DNA from: Polyangiaceae bacterium
GTDB lineage: Bacteria; Myxococcota_A; Polyangia; Polyangiales; Polyangiaceae
Assembly (NCBI GenBank): GCA_019637295.1
Contig: JAHBVX010000004.1
Span: forward strand, 124,001 to 188,000
Length of the DNA stretch: 64,000 nt
Direction of reading: 5' to 3'
Part shown: positions 34,501-43,200 of the stretch, in pieces
Numbering within the stretch: the stretch's first letter is position 1
How the letters are laid out: every line of letters starts with the position of its first letter
Notes under the pieces: model-generated
Database searches by the model: none
Seen by the model: the letters and a program-made list of their open reading frames with translations, nothing else
What the model was told of the DNA's origin: nothing
Program-made: the position numbers and the translations under genes

Positions 34501-35817
34501 TCGATCCCGAGCGAGGATCTGGACGCGCTCGCGCGCGCATTGTCGGACGTGCCCGACCAGCCAGCAAACGTTGGCGTGCTGGTGTCTCGGCTGGACGCGC
34601 TGGGAGCTCGCTCGACGGTGGACGCCGAGCGCGCCAGTCGGCTCGTCGAGATGGCCGGATACGTCAAGGGTCTGCGCGAGGCGCTCGTGACCGGCTCGAG
34701 CGGTATGGGCCGCGCTCGCTTTGGCCTGGTCGTCGCCAGCTCATCGCTCAGCACCTGGGCCGCCGAGTTCCCCCGCAATCCGTTCGCACAACCGGTGGTG
34801 GTGGATCTCTCGTCAGGAGCGCTGGACTTGGCGATGGGCTTGGCAGAAGCGCTGCTCGATGGCCACGCCATGGAGATTCGCGAACTGCGGAGAGCGGAGC
34901 TCCTTCTGGCGGCATCCAGCAACCTGACGCTCGAGGAACGCGCGCTCGAGCGACTCACTGCGCTCGACCTGACCGCCGAGGAGCGAGGGACTTGCCCACC
35001 GCTGCTCGTGCTGGCCGGCGCCGAGATCCTGAGCGCCGAGGCGCTGCCGGGACTCGAGCGGGTGCTCGCGTCGCGCCTGCCGGTCAAGGTCATCGTGCTC
35101 GACGGCCGCGAGCGGCTGGGCGCCGCCCCGGAGCCGCTCCTGCCCATCGTGATGCGACGTCGCGCCTTCGTCCTGTCGAGCACCGTGGCGCATCATCAGC
35201 ACCTGTTCGACGGCGCACAGGCGGCCCTCGCCTTCCCCGGCCCCGCGCTGCTGCACCTGTACGCGCCCAGCCCAGCCCGACACGGCTTCGACACGGCGGC
35301 GACCATCGAACGCGCTCGCCTCGCGGCAGAGTGCCGGGTCCATCCCCTGCTGCGCCATGATCCCGCCGCCCCGGGCGGACTCGAGCAGCGGCTCTCACTC
35401 GACGGTAACCTCGCGCCCAGCGAGCCCTGGGCCAAGGGCGACCAGGGCGGTGAGCTGACTCCCGAGAGCTTCGCGCTCGGCGAGGAGCGCTTCGCCTCCT
35501 ACGTGTCCACCGCCGAGGGCGGCGGACGGCCCGAGGTCCTGAGGGACCTGGTGGCCGAACGGGCACAGACCTGGCAGACGCTGCAGGAGCTGGCACGAGT
35601 CGGCGCTCCCTCCTCGGAGCAGGCGCACGCCACGGCAAGCAGCGAGGTCGAGGCCACTCATCAGGCGCAGCTCGGCGCGCTGCGCGCGGAGTACGAGGCG
35701 AAGCTGACCACGTTGCGACTCGAACAGCTCGACGAGGCGACGACGCGGCTCGGTGCTCGCCTGCTCGCCATCGCCGGCTACACCGCGGGTCGCAAGCCGG
35801 GAGGCCCGGCCTCATGA
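31552..35817 (+). CDS. giant PFOR-like protein with two [4Fe-4S] motifs and a degenerate thiamine domain
   Basis: The 1421-residue protein follows PFOR order: a domain I-like part (about residues 20-190), a domain II segment (VAFVAQGSAIDTARALADYLRDTRGEKVGVLGIEWLRPF, about 310-350), a gamma-like domain III (about 425-600), a two-cluster ferredoxin domain and a C-terminal domain VI. The clusters are intact: C714/C717/C720/C724P and C857/C860/C863/C867. In domain VI the proximal CxxC site is replaced by TGSSGMGRARFG (near 1048), and the thiamine GDG motif by LAGAEILS (near 1152). The family end ARHGFDTA ... HPLLRHDP remains (near 1245-1270). A coiled coil closes the protein. It overlaps rnfB and rnfC by 4 bp each. 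Likely an electron conduit to Rnf, not an active oxidoreductase (inference). Confidence 0.78.
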   Translation: MSNWARATARWFERLLSGAPHAERPSGDLAILTGAQAVLATEILASERVCRAATTLESRLEAGRSAGPNAFDVLVLESVADDAKGALALAEGRALAGYRATVLLPEGHVMDAHAALHAVAGRRAPLVIHAVLCPDAVSAGTLGGDGHGPYHALADSGVLLGLARNAQCAVDMTLVARRAAETCLTPAVVAQEGPELASAPHSVELPDHALVRQLLGAPGAELESPTPAQELVLGPRRRRIPRWFDPDRPAAHGLELSGTDLSVALAGAHPFYAAAAEHALRGAMMEFERLSGRRLELVTRHRLDDARVAFVAQGSAIDTARALADYLRDTRGEKVGVLGIEWLRPFAAAEVCAALAELDTVMVLERTGEVFGGAGPLSREVRSALEARGPRVLSASYGLGGGRLAHAELLALFESMKLGTDLPASVVLGVAVPPRHSEHPRREVLDQRLRADYPTLAGSLVRIDAPLDLRSDGAKTVALWARRAESPESVLDVLATAIAGAVGPHVRSRTASAEQGTWLAEVTAAPVPLSAPASVVWHDVALVAAPELPFDINPLRSVAKGGSVLLSSPLPPRACFGDMPASWRASMRERELNVYVLDAPVAQLVEHVAWLLGGAPTAPRRPERLDWESWPEPPPVSLDATPPLAVRRFGRSGTSYENVPRFWGELAQPRIERGEPVSSPDPYLTLGAAAPSTSGLFQVAVHQNRMPRVDPSRCVGCGACWTACPDSAIAPGLLRTEQLLDAGADIAAESAPGERSALAAKLRRAHKQLAARIDATLAKQKQPALTEAVLTESFGWLVDQMKIGAEDRPELARLFASTLQPILRLPVAVTESLFHAPHARAKGSGELLALSVNPAACQGCGGCSAVCAEGAVSVVGRDEATVGAAASGWSVWERLPDPSGQSIARAASNDAIGALPAILSSRHTLLAITGGGGHEPGSGARLGARLVAAIAEYTEQRKLVQRAAGLAELAERLHEAVRRTLAGSIPSEDLDALARALSDVPDQPANVGVLVSRLDALGARSTVDAERASRLVEMAGYVKGLREALVTGSSGMGRARFGLVVASSSLSTWAAEFPRNPFAQPVVVDLSSGALDLAMGLAEALLDGHAMEIRELRRAELLLAASSNLTLEERALERLTALDLTAEERGTCPPLLVLAGAEILSAEALPGLERVLASRLPVKVIVLDGRERLGAAPEPLLPIVMRRRAFVLSSTVAHHQHLFDGAQAALAFPGPALLHLYAPSPARHGFDTAATIERARLAAECRVHPLLRHDPAAPGGLEQRLSLDGNLAPSEPWAKGDQGGELTPESFALGEERFASYVSTAEGGGRPEVLRDLVAERAQTWQTLQELARVGAPSSEQAHATASSEVEATHQAQLGALRAEYEAKLTTLRLEQLDEATTRLGARLLAIAGYTAGRKPGGPAS

Positions 35818-37148
35818 CGGGAGTCGCCTTCATGTTGGGTGGGCGCACGTTCCGTCATGGGGTGCACCCTGCAGAGCACAAGGAGGCCACCCGGTCGCGC
35901 CCAATCGAGCGCATGCCGTTCGTGGACGAGTACTGGCTGCCGCTCGCCCAGCACATCGGCGCTCCCTCCAAGGCCAGCGTGAGCCCCGGGCAGAAGGTCC
36001 AGCGCGGGGAGGTGATCGCGGAGGCCGGAGGCTTCGTGTCGACGTTCCTTCATGCTCCCGTCACAGGCACGGTCAAGGCCATCGAGCTGCGCCCGCACCC
36101 GAGCGGCAAGCAGCTACAGACCATCGTCATCGCCACCGACGCGTTCGCCAGCCAGAAGATCACCACCCTCGAGCGCCCAGCGCAGGACGCGGACGCAGCG
36201 ACGAAGGCGGCCTTCATCCAACGCGGCGGGCTGGTTGGGATGGGCGGCGCGGCCTTCCCCACCCACGTGAAGCTCCAAGTGCCCAAGGGCAAGACGGTGA
36301 GCTTCGTCGTGCTCAATGGCTGTGAGTGCGAGCCGTACCTGACCTGCGACCACCGCGTGATGGTCGAGCAGGCCGAGCAGGTGATGCGCGGGCTCGACCT
36401 CATCCTGGAGCTGACCTTGGCCAAGCGAGGCGCCGTGGGCGTGGAGCTCAACAAGCCGGACGCCATCGAGGCGCTGAGGCAGGCCATCGGCACGCGCCCC
36501 GTCGAGGTCGTGGGGCTGACGGTGAAGTACCCGCAGGGCGCGGAGAAGATGCTGATCGACGCGCTCTCGTCGCGCGAGGTCCCGAGCGGCGGCCTGCCCC
36601 TGGACCTGGAGATCGTCGTGCAGAACGTGGGCACGGCGGCGGTGCTGGCTGGACTGTTCGACCATGGCATCCCGCTGATCGAGCGTGCGGTCACCGTCAC
36701 CGGGCCGGGCATCCGCAGGCCCGCCAACGTCATGGTGCCCATCGGCACGCCGGTGCGCCAGGTCATCGAACACTGCGGCGGGCTCTTGCCGAGCGCCGGG
36801 CTCGTCGTCCTGGGCGGGCCAATGATGGGCATGGCTCAGAAGAGCCTGGACGTGCCCGTCACCAAAGGCACCTCGGGCATCTTGGTGCTCGACCAATCCA
36901 CCAAGACCGTCAGCGAAGAGCCGTGCATTCGCTGTGGGCGCTGCCTCGAGGCCTGCCCCATGTTCCTCAATCCCTCGCGGCTCGCGCAGCTCGCGCGGGC
37001 CGAGCTACACGACGAGCTCGCCGCGCTGCACGTGATGGATTGCTTCGAGTGCGCGAGTTGCTCGTTCTCTTGCCCCTCGCACATCCCATTGGTCCAGCTG
37101 ATACGGGTCGGCAAAGCGTTGGTGCGCCAGAAGGGGTCGTCCCAGTGA
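35814..37148 (+). CDS. rnfC: Rnf electron transport complex subunit C
   Basis: The 444-residue peripheral subunit has the N-terminal biotin-lipoyl-like segment. The NADH/FMN domain of the Nuo51 type follows (GGAAFPTHVKL, LNGCECEPYLTCDHRVM). At the C-terminus are two [4Fe-4S] motifs, C371/C374/C377/C381 and C410/C413/C416/C420. RnfC is the NADH-binding subunit on the cytoplasmic face of the Rnf complex, where electrons from ferredoxin reduce NAD+. It begins within the stop of the giant PFOR-like gene (ATGA) and ends within the start of rnfD (GTGA), so translation is coupled on both sides. Confidence 0.95.
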   Translation: MTGVAFMLGGRTFRHGVHPAEHKEATRSRPIERMPFVDEYWLPLAQHIGAPSKASVSPGQKVQRGEVIAEAGGFVSTFLHAPVTGTVKAIELRPHPSGKQLQTIVIATDAFASQKITTLERPAQDADAATKAAFIQRGGLVGMGGAAFPTHVKLQVPKGKTVSFVVLNGCECEPYLTCDHRVMVEQAEQVMRGLDLILELTLAKRGAVGVELNKPDAIEALRQAIGTRPVEVVGLTVKYPQGAEKMLIDALSSREVPSGGLPLDLEIVVQNVGTAAVLAGLFDHGIPLIERAVTVTGPGIRRPANVMVPIGTPVRQVIEHCGGLLPSAGLVVLGGPMMGMAQKSLDVPVTKGTSGILVLDQSTKTVSEEPCIRCGRCLEACPMFLNPSRLAQLARAELHDELAALHVMDCFECASCSFSCPSHIPLVQLIRVGKALVRQKGSSQ

Positions 37149-38146
37149 CGGACGACGTTCGCTCCCTGCAGATCTCCACGTCCCCTTTCGTCCATCGGGG
37201 ACAGACGACCCGAAGCATCATGTTCGAGGTGGTGGGCGCCACGCTGCCGGTCATCGCCGCGGCGACTTACTACTTCGGCGTCACGGCCTTTCTCGTCATC
37301 GCCGCGGCGGTCGTGGGCGCCGCGGGCACGGAGTGGCTCTTCGCCCGAGACCGCGGCTGGTCCACGCTACGAGACGGCTCCGGACTGCTCACGGGGGTGC
37401 TGCTCGCCCTGACGCTCCCGCCGGGAGTCCCGCTCTGGATGGCCTTTCTGGGCGGCGTCGTCGCCATCTTCCTGGGCAAGGTGATCTGGGGCGGGCTGGG
37501 CAAGAACGCCTTCAACCCCGCGTTGGTCGGGCGCGCGTTCCTGCAGGCGGCCTTTCCCATCACGCTCACGACCTGGGTGGCGCCACTGGGAGGCACCTGG
37601 CACGTGGCGCCCTCGACCCTCGCTCCGCCCCTGATGAAGCCCAGCGTAGACGTGATCTCGGCGGCATCCCCGCTCGGCCTCTCGAAGTTCCAGCACCAGT
37701 CCACGGACCTCTGGTCCTTGCTCGTGGGCAACACGGCGGGCTCGCTGGGAGAGACGGCCGGGCTCGTGCTGATCGTCGTCGGACTGTGGCTGACGATACG
37801 CCGCGTGTTCGACTGGAGACTGCCACTCGCTACCCTGCTCACGGTCGCGCTGTTCAGCGGCGTGCTCCACTGGCTCAGCCCCTCGAGCCATCCGCACCCG
37901 CTGTTCATGCTGTGCTCGGGCGGTCTCCTGTTCGCCGCGGTGTTCATGGTCACCGATCCGGTCACGACACCGCTGGCGCCGCGCGGCGCCTGGGTCTTCG
38001 GCATCGGTGTCGGCGTGCTGGTCGTCCTGATCCGCTCTTGGGGTGGGCTGCCCGAAGGCGTGATGTACGCCATCCTGCTGATGAACGCGGTCACGCCGCT
38101 CATCGATCGCAAGTTCATGCCGCGTCGCTTCGGAGGCAAGTCGTGA
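37145..38146 (+). CDS. rnfD: Rnf electron transport complex subunit D
   Basis: The 333-residue integral membrane subunit of the NqrB/RnfD family has about ten helices. The covalent-FMN motif reads DVISAASPLG, with Ser175 where a Thr is usual (motif D-x-x-S/T-G/A-A-T/S), so flavinylation by ApbE would be on Ser if it happens. RnfD forms the ion-translocation channel with RnfA and RnfE. The start is a GTG that overlaps the rnfC stop; this is the first of three consecutive GTGA junctions (rnfD, rnfG, rnfE). No apbE gene lies in the window. Confidence 0.94.
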   Translation: MTDDVRSLQISTSPFVHRGQTTRSIMFEVVGATLPVIAAATYYFGVTAFLVIAAAVVGAAGTEWLFARDRGWSTLRDGSGLLTGVLLALTLPPGVPLWMAFLGGVVAIFLGKVIWGGLGKNAFNPALVGRAFLQAAFPITLTTWVAPLGGTWHVAPSTLAPPLMKPSVDVISAASPLGLSKFQHQSTDLWSLLVGNTAGSLGETAGLVLIVVGLWLTIRRVFDWRLPLATLLTVALFSGVLHWLSPSSHPHPLFMLCSGGLLFAAVFMVTDPVTTPLAPRGAWVFGIGVGVLVVLIRSWGGLPEGVMYAILLMNAVTPLIDRKFMPRRFGGKS

Positions 38147-38802
38147 GCGAGAACCGAGAGCCGAGCTCGGTGCGCCTGGCCGGCACCCTGGGGATCGCGG
38201 GGCTGTGCTCGGGATTGATCTTGGTGGGCGTGTACCTCGCGACGCTCCCGCGCATCCAGCAGAACCAGGCGGAGGCCATGCAGGCGGCCATCTACAAGGT
38301 GCTGCCAAACGCGTCGGCGATCGAGCCGTTGGCGCTGAAAGGCGACCAACTGGTCCCGTTCACGGGACCGGCCGGAGCACCCACCAAGGAGCGCCTGATC
38401 TACCTGGGCAAGGACGCTCGAGGCGACGTCGTTGGCTACGCCGTGCCGGCTGAAGGACCGGGCTTCCAGGACACGATCAAGCTCCTGTACGGCTACGACC
38501 CGAGCCGCCGCGCCGTGATCGGCATGGAGGTGCTCGAGAGTCGCGAGACGCCCGGCCTCGGCGACAAGATCATCTTCGACCCGCACTTCAAGGCGAACTT
38601 CGAGGAGCTGAAGGTCGAGCCCAAGCTCGAGCTCGTGAAGAAAGGCGAGAAGACGGCGCCCAACCAGGTCGACGCCATCACCGGCGCGACCATCTCCTGC
38701 CGGGCCGTCGTCTCGATCCTGAATCAGAGCACGCAGGAGTGGCTGCCGCGCATCGGCGACGGCGCGAGCAAGACCGCCCGCGTACCCGGAGGTCAGCCGT
38801 GA
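38143..38802 (+). CDS. rnfG: Rnf electron transport complex subunit G
   Basis: The 219-residue subunit has one N-terminal membrane helix (about residues 11-33) and a periplasmic FMN-binding domain. The flavinylation motif DAITGATIS is complete, with T183 as the expected FMN-linked residue. ETPGLGDK is also typical of the family. RnfG passes electrons on the outer side of the membrane between RnfE/A and RnfD. It is coupled by GTGA overlaps to rnfD and rnfE. Confidence 0.95.
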   Translation: MSENREPSSVRLAGTLGIAGLCSGLILVGVYLATLPRIQQNQAEAMQAAIYKVLPNASAIEPLALKGDQLVPFTGPAGAPTKERLIYLGKDARGDVVGYAVPAEGPGFQDTIKLLYGYDPSRRAVIGMEVLESRETPGLGDKIIFDPHFKANFEELKVEPKLELVKKGEKTAPNQVDAITGATISCRAVVSILNQSTQEWLPRIGDGASKTARVPGGQP

Positions 38803-39461
38803 GTCCCAGGCAACCCGAGAGGCACTTCGGACCGGAGCTGCTCAAGGGGCTGTGGCGAGAGAACCCCGTCTTCATCGCGGTGCTAGGGCTCTGCCCGGCC
38901 CTGGCCGTGACCAACTCGCTCTTGAACGGCCTGGTGATGGGAGCCGCCACCGCCTTTGTCTTGATCGGCGCGGCGACGATAGTCTCGCTGCTGCGCCGCC
39001 TGATCCCGAGTCAGGTGCGCATCTCGACCTACATCATCATCATCGCGACGTTCGTGACCGTCGTGGACTTCCTGCTCGCAGCCCTGATGCCCGAGGCCCA
39101 CAAGCAGCTCGGCGCGTTCATCGCGCTCATCGTGGCCAACTGCGTCATCCTCGGTCGCATCGAGGCCTTCGCCTCCAAGAACCCGGTCGGGGTCTCCGTA
39201 GCCGACGCCGTGGGCATGGCGGGCGGCTTCACCCTCGCGCTGTCGATGATCGGCGCCATCCGAGAGCTGCTCGGCAGCGGCTCCCTGCTCGGCTTCGACG
39301 TGATGGGGCCCCGCTTCGAGCCTTGGGCGATCATGATCCTGCCGCCCGGAGGGTTCTTGAGCATGGGGGTCATCCTGGCGGTGTTCGCGTACCTCGAGAA
39401 GCGCAAGGCGCGCGCCTCCGAGGCGGCGAGCCACCCTCGAGACGGCGAGGCTGCGCGATGA
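38799..39461 (+). CDS. rnfE: Rnf electron transport complex subunit E
   Basis: The 220-residue membrane subunit of the NqrD/RnfE family has six helices. It carries the two conserved cysteines that contribute to the membrane-embedded [2Fe-2S] centre shared with RnfA: C32 in LGLCPALAVTNSL and the Cys in VANCVILGRIEAFASKNP. The start is a GTG overlapping the rnfG stop. The stop overlaps the rnfA start (ATGA). Confidence 0.95.
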   Translation: MSPRQPERHFGPELLKGLWRENPVFIAVLGLCPALAVTNSLLNGLVMGAATAFVLIGAATIVSLLRRLIPSQVRISTYIIIIATFVTVVDFLLAALMPEAHKQLGAFIALIVANCVILGRIEAFASKNPVGVSVADAVGMAGGFTLALSMIGAIRELLGSGSLLGFDVMGPRFEPWAIMILPPGGFLSMGVILAVFAYLEKRKARASEAASHPRDGEAAR

Positions 39462-40045
39462 GCGACTTCGGCGAGCTGGTCTTCATCTTCGCGTCCGCGA
39501 GCGTGATCAACAACTTCACCCTCGCCTACTTCCTCGGCCTGTGCCCGTTCTTCGGCGTCACCGGTCGGCTCGACACGGCCCTTCGCCTGGGGCTGGCCAA
39601 CATCTTCGTGCTGCTGATCACCTCCTTCGCCGCCTGGGTCTTGAACACCTTCATCTTGGTCAACGCCCCGTACCTGCGCCTCATCAGCTTCATCGTGGTG
39701 ATCGCCAGCACGGTGCAGTTCGTCGAGATGGCGATCAAGAAGCTGAGCCCGGCGCTGTTCCGCGCGCTCGGCATCTTCCTCCCGCTCATCACCACCAACT
39801 GCGCGATCCTGGGCTTGGCGCTGTTCCAGACCAGCCGCGGCTACGGCCTCGTCGAAGGGCTCGTGTTCGCGCTCGGCGCCGGCGTGGGCCTGACTCTGGC
39901 GCTCGTGATCATGGCAGGCATCCGCGTGGAGACCGAGGTGAACGGCGTACCCGAGCTGGTCCGAGGTACCGCGATGAGCTTCTTCATCGCCGGCGTCCTC
40001 TCGCTGGCGTTCATGGGCTTCGCAGGGTTGTTCTCCAGTGCCTAG
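39458..40045 (+). CDS. rnfA: Rnf electron transport complex subunit A
   Basis: The 195-residue membrane subunit of the NqrE/RnfA family has six helices. C29 (YFLGLCPFFGVTG) and the Cys in ITTNCAILGLALF are the counterparts of the RnfE cysteines that hold the intramembrane [2Fe-2S] centre. The pseudo-twofold RnfA/RnfE pair moves electrons across the membrane. It is the last canonical gene of the operon; a 48-codon Cys-rich open frame follows after 9 bp. Confidence 0.95.
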   Translation: MSDFGELVFIFASASVINNFTLAYFLGLCPFFGVTGRLDTALRLGLANIFVLLITSFAAWVLNTFILVNAPYLRLISFIVVIASTVQFVEMAIKKLSPALFRALGIFLPLITTNCAILGLALFQTSRGYGLVEGLVFALGAGVGLTLALVIMAGIRVETEVNGVPELVRGTAMSFFIAGVLSLAFMGFAGLFSSA

Positions 40046-40054
40046 GGCCAAGTC

Positions 40055-40201
40055 ATGACCGAGCTCGTCGCCATCCTGGGTCTCGCCATCGCCTGCGCGC
40101 TGTGGGTGCTGCTCGATCGCGCCGCCGGCGGCTGTGGCGGCGGCGGCCGCTGTGGAGCGTGCGGCGGGGGCTCGTGCTCACGGCGCGGCGAGACGGACTG
40201 A
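40055..40201 (+). CDS. 48-residue Cys-rich single-pass membrane peptide, possible Rnf maturation factor
   Basis: This small gene starts with ATG 9 bp after rnfA and encodes an N-terminal membrane helix (about residues 3-20) followed by a Gly/Cys tail with C27, C33, C36 and C41 (CGACGGGSC). The layout, one helix and a short Cys-rich tail at the end of an operon, is that of NqrM, the small protein needed to load the iron site between NqrD and NqrE, and of FeoB-associated Cys-rich peptides. Because RnfA/RnfE hold the equivalent site, a role in metal delivery to Rnf is a reasonable idea. The sequence itself is not obviously homologous to NqrM. Codon choice and placement favour a real gene. Confidence 0.65.
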   Translation: MTELVAILGLAIACALWVLLDRAAGGCGGGGRCGACGGGSCSRRGETD

Positions 40202-40213
40202 CCCCCGGAACTC

Positions 40214-43200
40214 TCAGAGCGTCGCGACGAGCTCTGCCATGGGCACCAAGCCCGCGGCGCGAGCTTGGTGCCGCAGCAGCGCGAGCTGCTCGCGCGATGC
40301 CGCGGCGCTGGGCTCGACGAGAACGCTGGCCGCGGTTCGTCCCAAGCCGGAGAGCAGCGTCACCAGCTCGGATGGCTCCTCCGTCGAGCGGGCCAGGAGC
40401 TCGGCGAGCTCGCGAGTCTGAGCGGCATCTCTCAACCGGATCGCTGCCATCAGCGCGTGGGACAAGAAGACTATGCGCCCATGGGCGACGGCGCCGGCAT
40501 CCAGGGCGGCCAGGCCCTGGCGGATCTCGCGGCAGATGCGGTCCGGAGTCGTTGCGGTGGCGACCAGTGAGCCATGGACGACGCCACCACTGAACGCCAA
40601 CCCCGACGCGCGAGACAGTTCGAGGGCGCGGGCCGCCTCGGCCTCGTGCTCGCGTCCAAGGTGGAAGCGGGACACGGCCAGGTAACCTCGAGACAGCGCC
40701 TCGAAGCGTCGGGCGCCCATGCGAAGCGTGAGCTCCGCGCAGGCCTGCGCTTGACTCTCCATTCGCTCCCAGTCGCCCAGGTAGCCGAGGCCGAGGCACG
40801 CGCCGGTTCGCAGAAACGCCGCGGAACGCAGCGCCCCCACCAGCTCTGCTGCGTTGGCTTCTTCGATGCATCGCTCGGCGCTCTCGCGCACCCGTAGGAA
40901 GAGGATCTGGATGACGAGGAGCATTCCTCTGCTCGAGCGCCGGAGCTGACCAAAGCCCTCCCTGTCGGCCAACGCCTCGCAGCGCTCGAACAGTCGCGTC
41001 GCGCTGCGCATGCGCCCGACGATGTAGTGGGCGTCGGCCATCCCGCCCAGCGCTTGGGCCTCCGCGAGGGGCGAGCGCGCCTGCTGGGCCAGCGACAAGG
41101 CGCGCTCGTGCTCCCCTAGGCAGGCGGCGGCGTCGCCGGAGGGGAACAGCACGTTGCCGCGCATGAAATGAACGTGGGACGCGAGCTCGGGCTGCTCGCT
41201 TCCTTCGAGGGCTCGCCGGGCCTCGTCCAGGGCCTCGAGGGCGCGGTCCTGGCGGTCGCGCAGGCGGTGCACGGCGGCGGTCCCGAGCCACGCCTCGGCC
41301 CGTTCCTTGGCGGAAGCGCTGTATCGGCGCGCCGCGTCGTACGCCGCGAGGGCCTCTTCGGGCAATGCCAGCTCTCGAAGGATCTCTCCCCGGAGCAGAC
41401 TGAGGCGATGCAAGTCGGCGTCTCGCGTGGCCAGGGCGAGGCCGCGGTTGCCGAGCTCCAGGGCCTGGCCCATCCCGCCGCGACTTCGTTGCTCGTCCGC
41501 CGCGTGCCAGTAAGCGCTCGGCGCCCCCGGGTCACGGGCGCGCTCGAGGTGCGCCGCCCGCAGCGCAGCGTTCCCCTCGCCATAGTGCGCTGCCGCCGCG
41601 AGGTGCAGCGCCCCGCGACGCTCGTCCGTCAAGGACGCGTAGACAGCGTCGCGTACCAGCGCGTGCGTGAAGGCGAGCCCGTCCGACTCCGCGCGCAGCA
41701 GCCCATGCTCGAGCAACTCCGAGAGGTCGAGGTCTCGCACGCGGGTGACGCGGCTGAGCGCGATCTCCTCGACCTGTTGACCGAGAACGGAGGCGGCCTC
41801 GAGCAGTCGCCGGCTCTCCGCCTCGAGGGCGTCCACGCGCGACTGCACCAGGGCCCGCACCGATCCAGGCACGGCAGTCCCCGCGTCCGTGAAGGAGAGC
41901 TGCTCGAGAAACAACGGGTTGCCGCCTGCTCGGGCGATGACCGTTCCGAGCTCGCCGACGTCGGCGCCGCGAAGCTTCGCCAGCCACTCGAGCAGCGCGC
42001 GCGCCGTGGGTTCGCTCAGCGGGGCGAGGTCCAACGTCGACACCGCTCGTCCCCGCACGGCCCGACGCCACTCCGCGTCGTCGGGCTCGCCGACGAGCCG
42101 CGTGGTCATGACGAGCAGCGCGCGACACTCCGCCACCGTTGCCATCAAGCGCGAGAGCGCGCGCCGCGTGGGGATCTGCGCCCAGTGGATGTCCTCGATG
42201 CACACCAACTGCGGCCGGCGTCCGGCCTGCGCCGCCAGCAGCTTCGCGACGAGCTCGCCACTGTGCCGGAGCGATTGCTCCGGACCCGTGTCGATGTCTT
42301 CTGGCGCGCCCGAGGGATGAATCATCCAGCGCGCGAAGGCGAGGTCGCTCGGGGTCAAGTCGCCCCGCAAGAGCGCCGCGCCAAGGGCAGCATCCACGTC
42401 GTCGTCAGGCGAAGCGAGCAGCAGGCTGCGGGCGAGGGCATGCAGGAGTTCGGTCTCCGCGCCACGACCGAAGTCGAGCACGTCGTGCCTGAGCACGTCG
42501 AACCCCGCGCGACGCGCCTCCTGGCAGAAGTGGGCTACCAGGAGGGTCTTGCCGATGCCTGGCTCTCCCCGCACGATAGTGGAGCGGCCGCGACCGGTCT
42601 GCTGGCAAGGCGACAAGGACGCCGAGAGCTGGGCCAGCTCGAAGTCTCGTCCAAAGAGCATGGACCGCGGCGAGTCTTCGGCGCTCAGGTCCACGAGCTC
42701 CCACGCGGGGTGCCCGCGCACACGCGAGCGCTCCCGTACCTCCGCGCGCTGACCGAGCTCGGCGCGAACGGCCCCCGAGACCACCAGAGCGCCGACGCCG
42801 TGCAGGCAGGCGGCCAACGACACCACATCGCCCTGGACCTGCAACCCTTCAGGGTGCTCTTCCACCAGCGCCTGCCCCGACGCCACCCCGACCCGCACCG
42901 CGAGGCCACGCGCGGACAGGAGCTCGCGCAGCCCGAGGGCCGCTCGCACGGCTTGCTCCAGCGCGCTGCCGCGGGTTCTGCCTGCGCCGTAGACCGCCGA
43001 GAGCGCGTCAGGAGAGTCACGCAGCACTCGCCCACCGAAGCGCGTGAGGGTCAGACGCGTCTCCTCCCGCGCCTCGTGCGCGTGCTCGGCGTGCTCCCAG
43101 GCGGTGACGACGTGCACGACGACCACCTGGCGCAGCGAGGGCGCAGGGGCAGCGGTCGCGCGCGGTTCGGAAAGCTCTACCGAGGCGGTGGGGCTGGCGG

